A DNA stretch of 31,453 bases from G041228335 sp964580905 (GTDB lineage: Bacteria > Pseudomonadota > Alphaproteobacteria > Puniceispirillales > UBA1172). A program made the position numbers and the translations under genes. The stretch lies in the NCBI GenBank assembly GCA_964580905.1, contig CAZOLR010000023.1, positions 1 to 31,453 of the forward strand, read 5' to 3'. Shown here one piece after another: positions 8,295 to 16,136 of this stretch (position 1 is its first letter; each line of letters starts with the position of its first letter). The notes below the pieces were generated by a model, which worked only from the letters and a program-made list of their open reading frames with translations, searched no databases and had not been told where the DNA came from.

Positions 8295-9881
8295 ATGGAC
8301 ACTACCACAATCACGGATGAATTCTCTGTTTCCGGGCAAATTCAGCCTTCGGATGTTGAACAGATTGCTAAAGAAGGCTTTAAAAGCATCATATGCAATC
8401 GTCCGGAAGACGAGCCCGGGTCTGTCGGAATAGAGGCAATAAAACAGGCCGCTTCCGAACACGGCATTGCGTTCCATTATCTTCCGGTTGGTTTGACAGG
8501 AATAAAAGAAGGGCAGGTTGGTGAGTTTGCCGCTTTGATGGCAGGGATTGAAACACCTGTTCTGGCCTATTGCCGTTCGGGAAACCGTGCGTCAAAACTG
8601 TTCCAAGCATGGCAAGACAGTTCAGATAAAAATCTCCCGGCTGATAATCGTTCTGCAACACGTGTTGTCATCATAGGTGGTGGTGCTGCGGGAATTTCAA
8701 CAGCCTCAAGCCTGATGGAGAGATCAGCTGATGTCGAGGTGACCATTATCGACCCGTCTGATGTTCATTACTACCAACCCGGCTGGACAATGGTAGGCGG
8801 CGGTATCTTTACTTCCGAAGATACAGTGAAAACCATGGCAAGTCAGATTCCGGGCGGAGTCCGATGGATCAAGAAATTCGTCGGGACATTTGAGCCTGAG
8901 CAGAACAGCGTGACGCTTGAGGATGGTGAAAAGGTTTCTTATGACCAGCTCGTGGTTTGCCCCGGAATTGCCCTTGACTGGAAAGCCGTTGACGGGCTGG
9001 AAGACACGCTTGGTCGTAATGGGGTGACATCAAATTACCGTTTTGATCTCGCGCCATATACGTGGGAGCTGGTGACTTCCCTTAAAAACGGCAAGGCTTT
9101 GTTTACCCAGCCAGCGATGCCCATCAAATGTGCTGGTGCGCCCCAGAAGGCGATGTATCTGTCGGCGGATCATTGGATGCGATCTGGTGTGCTCAACAAT
9201 ATTGACATTGAATTCAACAATGCGGGCGGTGTCCTGTTCGGGGTTAAAGAATACATTCCCGCGCTCATGGAATATGTGGAAAAATACCGGGCCAGGCTGA
9301 ATTTCTCATCAAACCTGATCGCCGTAGACGGCGATAAAAAGGTGGCAACTTTTGAGGAAACCGATGGCAACGGTAAGAAAAAACGGGTCGAAAAGACCTT
9401 CGATATGATCCACGTCTGCCCGCCTCAGAAATCCCTTGCGTTCATTGCCTCTTCCCCTCTGGCAGATGATGCGGGATGGGTGGATGTGGATCAGGAAACA
9501 TTGCAGCATAAACGCTTTGCGAATATCTGGTCGTTGGGTGATGCCGCAAACACACCGAATGCCAAAACAGCCGCAGCAGTGAGAAAACAGGCCCCGATTG
9601 TTGCGGAAAACCTGCTTGCCGTCGCGGCAGGTCATGCACCGATTATGCATTACTCAGGCTATGGTTCCTGCCCGCTCACAGTGGAAAGGGGACGGATTGT
9701 CCTTGCTGAATTCGGCTATGGCGGGAGCATTCAGCCAACATTTCCAACTTGGCTTTTGAATGGCACAAGACCCACGCGGCTGGCGTGGTTCCTTAAAGAG
9801 AAGATTTTGCCTTCCCTCTATTGGCATGGGATGCTTAAGGGCAAGGAATGGATGGCTAAACCCCGGAAGCAGGCATCGTGA
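8295..9881 (+). CDS. DUF442 sulfurtransferase-like domain fused to sulfide:quinone oxidoreductase
   Basis: This 528-residue protein has two parts. Residues 1-110 are a DUF442 (TIGR01244-like) domain with CRSGNR at 93-98, which has the shape of a rhodanese active-site loop. Residues 122-525 are a type II SQR. Its FAD loop is VVIIGGGAAGIS (124-135). It has the two catalytic Cys expected from human SQOR: Cys279 in KCAGAPQK and Cys459 in GYGSCPL. It also has SLGDAANTPNAKTAAAV (413-429), and the C-terminal amphipathic part would bind the membrane. It oxidises sulfide, passes electrons to quinone and forms a persulfide, which the fused domain may accept. GGGGGC precedes the ATG. RefSeq-type names for such fusions mention protein tyrosine phosphatase, but the C-x4-R loop here fits rhodanese better. 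Confidence 0.92.
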   Translation: MDTTTITDEFSVSGQIQPSDVEQIAKEGFKSIICNRPEDEPGSVGIEAIKQAASEHGIAFHYLPVGLTGIKEGQVGEFAALMAGIETPVLAYCRSGNRASKLFQAWQDSSDKNLPADNRSATRVVIIGGGAAGISTASSLMERSADVEVTIIDPSDVHYYQPGWTMVGGGIFTSEDTVKTMASQIPGGVRWIKKFVGTFEPEQNSVTLEDGEKVSYDQLVVCPGIALDWKAVDGLEDTLGRNGVTSNYRFDLAPYTWELVTSLKNGKALFTQPAMPIKCAGAPQKAMYLSADHWMRSGVLNNIDIEFNNAGGVLFGVKEYIPALMEYVEKYRARLNFSSNLIAVDGDKKVATFEETDGNGKKKRVEKTFDMIHVCPPQKSLAFIASSPLADDAGWVDVDQETLQHKRFANIWSLGDAANTPNAKTAAAVRKQAPIVAENLLAVAAGHAPIMHYSGYGSCPLTVERGRIVLAEFGYGGSIQPTFPTWLLNGTRPTRLAWFLKEKILPSLYWHGMLKGKEWMAKPRKQAS

Positions 9882-9896
9882 CAGGAACCATTTGAA

Positions 9897-11642
9897 ATGG
9901 AGAGATTTGCATCCTATTTCCCGATACTGACCTGGGGGAAAGAATATTCATCCCGCCAGCTGACCGATGATGGTGTGGCGGCCATTATCGTCACGGTCAT
10001 GCTGATCCCGCAGTCCCTGGCTTATGCCCTGCTTGCTGGATTGCCTGCCCATATCGGCCTCTATGCCTCGATACTTCCGCTTGTGGCATATGCTGTTTTT
10101 GGCACGAGTTCTGCTCTGGCTGTCGGTCCGGTTGCCATCGTCTCGCTGATGACGGCCGCCGCCATCGGTAAGCTTGGTCTTGCCGATCCCGGACAAATCA
10201 TCATGGCGGCTTCAGCACTGGCGGCCCTCTCCGGGGTAATGTTGATGGCTATGGGCGTATTGCGCCTCGGGTTTCTTGCAAATTTTCTGAGTCATCCGGT
10301 CATTGCTGGTTTTATCGCGGCATCGGGAATAGTGATAGCCTTCAGCCAGTTCAAGCATATTCTGGGGGTTGATGCGTCTGGTCATAATCTTGCGGAATTG
10401 GTTGCTGCCCTTTGGGGCGCGCGAAATGAGGTGAACTGGCCGACTGTATTAATCGGGCTGCCGGCACTTGTTTTCCTCTTTTGGGTGCGTTCAGGCCTGA
10501 AGTCGGTTTTGCAGAAGATTGGTCTTGGTGAACGGGCTGCGGGTCTGGCGTCAAAACTGGGACCTGTTTTTATTATCATTTTGACCGTCGGTATCACAAA
10601 GATGCTCCATCTTGATAAAGAGGGCGTCGATATCGTCGGTTCTGTCCCGCAAGGATTGCCTGCTATCAGTCTGCCGGTCTTTGATGTTGAGCTTTGGGCG
10701 CAACTTGCCGGATCCGCCTTCCTTATTTCGATTATCGGATTTGTTGAATCGGTATCCGTGGCCCAGACACTTGCCGCAAAAAAGAGGCAGAGAATACATC
10801 CGGATCAGGAACTGATCGGGCTGGGCGCTTCAAACCTGGCTTCATCGATTTCAGGGGGGTATCCGGTAACAGGGGGGTTCGCACGTTCGGTTGTCAACTT
10901 CGATGCGGGGGCCGCGACACCTGCGGCAGGAGCCATCTCGGCGATCGGCATTGCTCTTGCAACAATGTTCCTGACGCCGTTCCTTTTCTATCTGCCAAAG
11001 GCTGCGCTGGCCGCAACCATCATCGTGGCGGTCTTGTCGCTGGTTGATCTTTCTGTTCTGAAGCGGACCTGGATCTATTCAAAAGCAGATTTCATAGCGG
11101 TATTCCTCACCCTGTCGGGCACCCTTCTGGTCGGGATTGAGGTAGGCGTGACACTGGGTGTCTTGAGTTCAATTTTTCTCTATCTCCTGAAGACAGCAAA
11201 GCCACATATAGCCATTGTGGGGCAGGTGGGGGACAGCGAGCATTTCAGAAATGTGCTTCGTCACGATGTAAGGACCTGGGACAATGTATTGTCCATCCGT
11301 GTTGACCAAAGCCTTTACTTTGCCAATGCCCGGGCACTTGAGAATTTTATTACATCACGTATAGCCGGGTCCCGGTCTGTTGAGCATGTGGTGCTGCAAT
11401 GCTCAGCCATTAATGAAATCGATGCGAGCGCGATCGAATCTCTCGAAGCCATTAACGAAAAACTGAATTCCATGGGCGTGAAGTTTCATCTGTCCGAGGT
11501 CAAAGGGCCTGTCATGGACAGACTGAACCGAATTGTCTTTACCCGGCATATTTCTGGTCAGGTCTTTTTATCGCATATGGATGCGATCAGAACACTGGCC
11601 ATTACCGCCGGAAAGAATGTTGGTGTAGCTAAAACTCTTTGA
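9897..11642 (+). CDS. SulP-family inorganic anion transporter with STAS domain
   Basis: This 581-residue inner-membrane protein has about 10-14 membrane segments, beginning with the SulP signature region VTVMLIPQSLAYALLAGLPA near residues 36-55. A cytosolic STAS domain follows from about residue 430 (VLSIRVDQSLYFANA, then CSAINEIDASAIESLEAI). SulP proteins move sulfate, bicarbonate or related anions. It lies 15 bases after the SQR fusion and 20 bases before cioA, so it belongs to the operon. Movement of sulfite, thiosulfate or sulfate made by sulfide oxidation is inferred. A CAGGAA sequence lies nine bases before the ATG. Confidence 0.93.
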   Translation: MERFASYFPILTWGKEYSSRQLTDDGVAAIIVTVMLIPQSLAYALLAGLPAHIGLYASILPLVAYAVFGTSSALAVGPVAIVSLMTAAAIGKLGLADPGQIIMAASALAALSGVMLMAMGVLRLGFLANFLSHPVIAGFIAASGIVIAFSQFKHILGVDASGHNLAELVAALWGARNEVNWPTVLIGLPALVFLFWVRSGLKSVLQKIGLGERAAGLASKLGPVFIIILTVGITKMLHLDKEGVDIVGSVPQGLPAISLPVFDVELWAQLAGSAFLISIIGFVESVSVAQTLAAKKRQRIHPDQELIGLGASNLASSISGGYPVTGGFARSVVNFDAGAATPAAGAISAIGIALATMFLTPFLFYLPKAALAATIIVAVLSLVDLSVLKRTWIYSKADFIAVFLTLSGTLLVGIEVGVTLGVLSSIFLYLLKTAKPHIAIVGQVGDSEHFRNVLRHDVRTWDNVLSIRVDQSLYFANARALENFITSRIAGSRSVEHVVLQCSAINEIDASAIESLEAINEKLNSMGVKFHLSEVKGPVMDRLNRIVFTRHISGQVFLSHMDAIRTLAITAGKNVGVAKTL

Positions 11643-11662
11643 TTTACCCAGGAGGGGGATTG

Positions 11663-13075
11663 ATGATGACGGAATTACCACTTGCCATAGATCTGGCCAG
11701 ACTCCAGTTCGCTTTCACCGTGTCTTTTCATATTGTTTTTCCCGCATTTTCCATCGGGCTTGCCTCATACCTTGCCGTGCTTGAAGCCTTGTGGCTGAAA
11801 ACCGGACGGCAGGTTTATATGGATCTTTTCCATTACTGGCTGAAAATATTTGCACTGGCCTTTGGTATGGGTGTCGTCTCCGGTATTGTCATGAGCTATC
11901 AGTTCGGGACCAATTGGTCTGTCTTCTCGGATATGACAGGGCCTGTGCTTGGCCCCTTGATGGGGTATGAGGTGCTGTCCGCTTTCTTTCTTGAGGCCGG
12001 CTTCCTCGGGGTTATGCTGTTTGGCATGAACAAGGTGGGTAAAGGCCTGCATTTTGTTGCAACACTGATGGTGGCGACAGGAACCCTCTTTTCAGCGTTC
12101 TGGATACTTTCCGTTAACAGCTGGATGCAGACGCCCGCCGGATATGGTTTTAATGCGGCAGGTCAGTTCATCCCTCTCGACTGGTGGGACATCATCTTTA
12201 ATCCATCCTTTCCTTACCGGCTTGTTCACATGGTGCTGGCCGCCTATCTGACCACGGCTTTTGTCGTCGGAGGTGTTGGGGGATATCATTTGCTGAAGAA
12301 CAGGGGAAACAAGGCCGCTCAGGTCATGTTTTCCATGGCGATGTGGATGGCTGCGATCGTGGCACCGATCCAGATCATTGCCGGTGATATCCATGGCCTG
12401 AATACGCTGGAACATCAGCCCGCAAAAGTGGCGGCAATGGAAGGCCATTTCGAAACCCGGAAGGGGGCTCCGCTCATCCTGTTCGGCCTGCCGGACATGG
12501 AGGATGAAGAGACAAAATACGCATTGGAAATCCCGAAACTGGGCTCGATGATCCTGACACATGACTGGGAGGGCGAGGTCAAAGGACTAAAAGAATGGGC
12601 GCCTGAAGACCGGCCTAACGCAACTCTTGTTTTCTGGTCGTTCAGGGTGATGGTGGGCATTGGTGTTGCGATGATGGCGCTCGGTATGTGGAGCCTCTGG
12701 CTTCGCTTCAGGAAATCGCTCTATGATGCGCCGGTGACGTATCTGATGGCGATGGTGATGGGGCCGTCGGGGTTTGTTGCGGTGCTTGCGGGATGGATCA
12801 CCACAGAAGTCGGACGCCAGCCCTACACCGTCTATGGTGTTCTGAGAACAGCGGAATCTGCGTCTCCTCTTGATGCACCTGCTGTTGCTGTTTCGCTGGC
12901 CGTGTTTGCCGGGGTGTATTTCGTTGTCTTCGGTACAGGTGTCTTTTACATCCTGCGGCTCATGGGCAAACAACCCCATGACGGGGAATCCGGTCTGGAA
13001 AAGGGAATTCCAACCCGGGCGGCTGGCGGTATCGCTGTTCATGCAAATGAAAAGCAACCGCAACCAGCGGAATAG
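11663..13075 (+). CDS. cioA: Cyanide-insensitive (CIO) quinol oxidase subunit I
   Basis: ATG 11663 or 11666 is chosen over TTG 11639 because GGAGGGGG lies at 11651-11658. The product (about 470 residues, nine membrane segments) carries the bd-oxidase heme ligands: His near residue 23 (SFHIVFPAFS), His in YRLVHMVLAAY and Met in FWSFRVMVGIG. It has the GRQPYTVYGVLRT motif. The short quinol loop is typical of CIO rather than E. coli-type CydA. It oxidises ubiquinol and reduces oxygen without pumping protons; bd-type oxidases resist sulfide and cyanide. Its place in the SQR operon suggests it is the dedicated outlet for electrons from sulfide. Confidence 0.95.
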   Translation: MMTELPLAIDLARLQFAFTVSFHIVFPAFSIGLASYLAVLEALWLKTGRQVYMDLFHYWLKIFALAFGMGVVSGIVMSYQFGTNWSVFSDMTGPVLGPLMGYEVLSAFFLEAGFLGVMLFGMNKVGKGLHFVATLMVATGTLFSAFWILSVNSWMQTPAGYGFNAAGQFIPLDWWDIIFNPSFPYRLVHMVLAAYLTTAFVVGGVGGYHLLKNRGNKAAQVMFSMAMWMAAIVAPIQIIAGDIHGLNTLEHQPAKVAAMEGHFETRKGAPLILFGLPDMEDEETKYALEIPKLGSMILTHDWEGEVKGLKEWAPEDRPNATLVFWSFRVMVGIGVAMMALGMWSLWLRFRKSLYDAPVTYLMAMVMGPSGFVAVLAGWITTEVGRQPYTVYGVLRTAESASPLDAPAVAVSLAVFAGVYFVVFGTGVFYILRLMGKQPHDGESGLEKGIPTRAAGGIAVHANEKQPQPAE

Positions 13076-13086
13076 AGGAGGGACGA

Positions 13087-14091
13087 ATGATGATTGATCT
13101 GGCATTTATCTGGGCTTCGCTTATTGCCATAGCTATTCTGGCCTATGTCATTCTCGATGGTTTCGATCTCGGCATCGGCATCCTGTTTCCTTTTCTAAAA
13201 GGGGTCCGCCATCGGGATCAGGCGATGAATACGGTCGCTCCTGTCTGGGACGGGAATGAAACATGGCTTGTCCTTGGTGGTGGAGGCCTTTTTGCCGTGT
13301 TTCCGATGGCTTACGCCATTATTCTGCCCGCGCTTTATGCTCCCATCATCGCCATGCTCATCGGGTTGATTTTCAGGGGCGTTGCTTTTGAATTTCGCTG
13401 GCGAACCAACCGGTGGAAAACAACCTGGGATATGTCTTTTTTTCTTGGCTCGCTGACGGCTGCTTTATCGCAGGGCATCATCCTCGGGGCTCTTATCCAG
13501 GGAATTGAAGTGTCCGGCCGGGCCTATGGTGGCGGCTGGTGGGATTGGCTAACGCCATTCAGCCTTATGTGTGGAGTCGCGCTTGCAACAGGCTACGCTC
13601 TTCTCGGGGCAACCTGGCTGATCATGAAGACCGATCATGCTCTGAATAGTCGTGCCTATCATCTGGCCTGGTATCTTACGCCTGCAATGGCGGCTGTGAT
13701 GGGGATTATCAGTATCTGGACACCATTTCTTGATCCGGTGTTCATGGAAAGGTGGTTTTCAAGCCCGTCCATTTATTATGTCGGTATTGTGCCTGTGCTG
13801 ACTTTCATGCTTTTTGTTGGTCTTGTTCTCAACCTGAACTCAAAACGCGATAATCGCCCTTTCGTGCTGACTCTCGGGCTGTTTCTGACAAGCTATATCG
13901 GCCTCGGGATAAGTATCTATCCGCTGATGATACCGCCGTCGATCACCATATGGCAGGCCGCTGCTCCTGATGAAAGTCTCCGGTTTCTGCTGGTCGGGGC
14001 ATTGGTTCTGTTGCCTGTAATCATCGGGTATACGGCCTATAGCTACTGGGTATTCCGCGGCAAAACCAGATCAGGTGAAGGATACCATTGA
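13087..14091 (+). CDS. cioB: Cyanide-insensitive (CIO) quinol oxidase subunit II
   Basis: This 334-residue membrane protein has the CydB signature ILDGFDLGIGILFP near residues 18-31 and about eight to nine membrane helices. NTVAPVWDGNETWLV (about 44-58) is also strongly conserved in the family. GAGGAGGG precedes the double ATG. It starts 11 bases after cioA and its stop overlaps the next ATG by one base, so it is coupled to the DUF2474 gene. It forms the stable heterodimer of the oxidase with subunit I. Confidence 0.95.
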   Translation: MMIDLAFIWASLIAIAILAYVILDGFDLGIGILFPFLKGVRHRDQAMNTVAPVWDGNETWLVLGGGGLFAVFPMAYAIILPALYAPIIAMLIGLIFRGVAFEFRWRTNRWKTTWDMSFFLGSLTAALSQGIILGALIQGIEVSGRAYGGGWWDWLTPFSLMCGVALATGYALLGATWLIMKTDHALNSRAYHLAWYLTPAMAAVMGIISIWTPFLDPVFMERWFSSPSIYYVGIVPVLTFMLFVGLVLNLNSKRDNRPFVLTLGLFLTSYIGLGISIYPLMIPPSITIWQAAAPDESLRFLLVGALVLLPVIIGYTAYSYWVFRGKTRSGEGYH

Positions 14092-14195
14092 TGGTAAGAT
14101 CACGTATCCATCAGTTGCTCTGGTTTATCGGCTTGTGGCTCGCCGGAGTTGCGAGTATCAGCGTTATTGGCCTTTTGATAAAATCGGTGCTGTGA
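14091..14195 (+). CDS. DUF2474-type small membrane protein of CIO oxidase
   Basis: This is a 34-residue frame, ATG overlapping the cioB stop (TGATG). It encodes a basic N-terminus (MVRSRIHQ) followed by one hydrophobic helix, LLWFIGLWLAGVASISVIG. This matches the layout of DUF2474, a small CydX-like protein usually encoded directly after cioB. Known: CydX-type peptides stabilise the heme site of bd oxidases. Translational coupling and position support it, although it is very short. A longer frame in another register over the same bases is a shadow. Confidence 0.8.
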   Translation: MVRSRIHQLLWFIGLWLAGVASISVIGLLIKSVL

Positions 14196-14255
14196 CATCC
14201 TCCTCTTTTGCTGAAAGACATCGGGACTTTTTTAATCCCATTTATAGCTCTGTCA

Positions 14256-14274
14256 CACATATTATATATATGTG
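14256..14274. promoter_or_regulatory. Palindromic operator candidate upstream of cytochrome c / fccB
   Basis: CACATAT and ATATGTG are perfect seven-base arms around five bases. They lie in the 146-base interval between the DUF2474 gene and the cytochrome gene. A possible promoter follows: TTGACT at 14303-14308 and a weak CATGAT at 14325-14330. The site ends in ATGTGATA, a string that recurs before fccB and the pseudoazurin gene. No clear hairpin terminator of the preceding operon is seen in this interval. Confidence 0.4.
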
Positions 14275-14341
14275 ATAATCTCTATATTTCGGTAAAGAGG
14301 TATTGACTTGCGGGGCTCGTTTGTCATGATTATCAATACTA

Positions 14342-14686
14342 TTGAGGGGGATTTTCATTCTGTTTTACCGTGTGGAAGCAATTTTGATTTTCATCTGTTG
14401 TCTTGGCGGTGTTGCTAAGGGAAGTGAAAATGTGCTTGCCGGCGCTGATATCGGTTATGGTGAATACCTCTCAGGTGAATGCGTTACCTGCCATCACAGT
14501 CAGGGCTTAAGTCAAGGTATTCCATCAATTACGGGGCTTGATCCTGCATCCTTTGTTTGGATCATGCGGGGGTATCGGGCCAAGGAAATTGATCATAATG
14601 TTATGCAAATGGTAGCTGGTCGACTTGACGATGAGCAGATTGCCTCACTTGCAGTGTATTTTGGTGGTTTGCCCGCTGCAGAATGA
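14342..14686 (+). CDS. Small monoheme c-type cytochrome (FccA/SoxE-like)
   Basis: About 114 residues are encoded. The protein has a hydrophobic signal peptide (AILIFICCLGGVA), one heme site CVTCH (Cys47, Cys50, His51) and a probable axial Met in NVMQMVAGR. It is a class I cytochrome of the periplasm. It stands 100 bases before fccB and is the likely electron-accepting subunit of flavocytochrome c sulfide dehydrogenase. The start is odd: no ATG exists in frame. GAGGGGG (14344-14350) lies six bases before an ATT at 14357 and nine before a CTG at 14360. The TTG at 14342 used here overlaps that ribosome-binding site, and a GTG lies at 14372. Confidence 0.78.
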   Translation: MRGIFILFYRVEAILIFICCLGGVAKGSENVLAGADIGYGEYLSGECVTCHHSQGLSQGIPSITGLDPASFVWIMRGYRAKEIDHNVMQMVAGRLDDEQIASLAVYFGGLPAAE

Positions 14687-14786
14687 TTGACACATGTGAT
14701 TATTTGCATGTTTAACCGTTTTTATTTGTAAAAATCACCATATTATATTTTCATTAGGTAAATAATAACTCAAGGGAGGTTATTTT

Positions 14787-16049
14787 ATGACTATTTCAAG
14801 AAGGCGATTTACGGGTGGTGTGCTGGCTGGTTCGACCATGCTTGCCATGCCATCACTGGCTTTTGGGGCTGCCCCAAAAGTGGTGGTTATCGGCGGTGGT
14901 GCAGGTGGTGCAACTGCGGCACGATATATTGCCAAGGACTCAAAGGGTGAAATCAATGTCACTCTGATCGAAGCATCCAAGCAGTATTACACCTGCTTTT
15001 TTTCCAACCTTTATCTTGGTGGTTTCCGGGATTATGGCTCAATCGGGCATACCTATGAAAAGCTTTCCTCTAATCATGGAGTGAATGTTGTTCATGAATG
15101 GGCATCTTCCGTGGATGGTGCGGCAAAGAAAGTTCATTTAGCTTCAGGGTCTTCTGTTTCCTATGATAAGCTTGTCATTTCACCAGGTATTGATCTTAAA
15201 TACGACAGTGTAAAAGGGTATTCAGCTGAAGCCCAGACCCGCATGCCGCATGCGTGGAAATCTGGTACGCAAGTTCAGGTTCTTCGCGATCAGGTGCTGA
15301 ACATGCGCAAGGGCGGAACCTTTGTGATGGTGCCGCCGCCCAACCCATATCGTTGCCCGCCTGGCCCGTATGAGCGTGTTTCCATGATTGCCCACCTTTT
15401 GAAGGAAACAAATCCAACGGCCAAGATCATCATTCTTGATCCGAAGCCGAAGTTTTCCAAACAGGGGCTCTTTATGGAAGGCTGGAACAAGCATTACGCT
15501 GGCATGATTGAATGGCTTGATCCGGATACCCATGGCGGCATTCTCAATGTGAATGCTGAAAAAATGGAAATTGAAACCGATCTTGATACATTCAAGGCGG
15601 ATGCGGCATGTGTTGTACCGGCTCAGCGTGCCGGCGCTATCGCCATGGCCGCGGGGGTCAATGACGGCGACTGGTGCCCGATTGTTCCTGCCAGCATGGC
15701 ATCACAGGCAGATGAGAATATCTATGTGCTCGGTGATGCTTCTGTTGCCTCGGCCATGCCAAAATCTGGTTTCTCAGCCAACAGCCAGGCCAAGGTTGCC
15801 GCTAACCATATTCGTGGTGCGCTGACCGGAAGCCGCGTTTATGAGCCTCGTTTTGCCAATACCTGCTGGTCCCTGGTGGCGACAAATGATGGCATCAAAG
15901 TCGGGGCCAACTATACTGCCGGATCTGAGAAGATTGACAAGGTTGATGGATTTATCTCCAAAAACGGGGAAGACGCTGATCTCAGGAAGACAACGTATGA
16001 AGAATCCATCGGTTGGTATAACGGTATCACCAGCGATATGTTCTCCTAA
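14787..16049 (+). CDS. fccB: Flavocytochrome c sulfide dehydrogenase, flavoprotein subunit
   Basis: This 420-residue protein has a Tat signal (SRRRFTGG at residues 4-11, cleavage near FGA) and an FAD loop VVVIGGGAGG (32-41). Cys70 in YYTCFFSN is the position where FccB binds FAD covalently, and Cys190 (YRCPPGP) and Cys360 (ANTCWS) form the redox pair. The C-terminal part has VLGDASVASAMPKSGFSANSQAK. It oxidises sulfide to sulfur in the periplasm and passes electrons to its cytochrome partner, encoded just upstream. GGGAGG lies seven bases before the ATG. It is also equivalent to SoxF of Sox clusters, and the convergent soxB fits that reading. Confidence 0.94.
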   Translation: MTISRRRFTGGVLAGSTMLAMPSLAFGAAPKVVVIGGGAGGATAARYIAKDSKGEINVTLIEASKQYYTCFFSNLYLGGFRDYGSIGHTYEKLSSNHGVNVVHEWASSVDGAAKKVHLASGSSVSYDKLVISPGIDLKYDSVKGYSAEAQTRMPHAWKSGTQVQVLRDQVLNMRKGGTFVMVPPPNPYRCPPGPYERVSMIAHLLKETNPTAKIIILDPKPKFSKQGLFMEGWNKHYAGMIEWLDPDTHGGILNVNAEKMEIETDLDTFKADAACVVPAQRAGAIAMAAGVNDGDWCPIVPASMASQADENIYVLGDASVASAMPKSGFSANSQAKVAANHIRGALTGSRVYEPRFANTCWSLVATNDGIKVGANYTAGSEKIDKVDGFISKNGEDADLRKTTYEESIGWYNGITSDMFS

Positions 16050-16069
16050 GATCTATAGATATCAATACG

Positions 16070-16094
16070 AAAAGGCGGCCACAGGCCGCCTTTT
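16070..16094. terminator. Strong bidirectional intrinsic terminator
   Basis: AAAAGGCGGCC (16070-16080) and GGCCGCCTTTT (16084-16094) form a perfect 11-base stem with a three-base loop and T runs on both strands. It lies between the convergent fccB and soxB genes and should end both transcripts. Confidence 0.92.
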
Positions 16095-16136
16095 TTAGTG
16101 TTGTTTTACTCAATCAGGAAAATATCATGCCGAGAT

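Noticed and set aside
7559..8314. 251-residue open frame on the minus strand opposite the persulfide dioxygenase
   Set aside because: It is antisense to a clearly conserved enzyme and shows no recognisable domain.
8587..8600. Protein tyrosine phosphatase active site in the DUF442 domain
   Set aside because: The loop is C-x4-R (CRSGNR), not the C-x5-R of tyrosine phosphatases, and the sulfur context favours a rhodanese-like role.
14075..14275. 66-residue open frame spanning the end of cioB and the next interval
   Set aside because: It overlaps the DUF2474 gene in another register, has no ribosome-binding site and resembles no family; the shorter coupled frame is better supported.
14320..14337. 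Possible FNR/FixK box near TTGTCATGATTATCAA
   Set aside because: The half-sites are separated by six bases instead of four, so it does not fit the known site.
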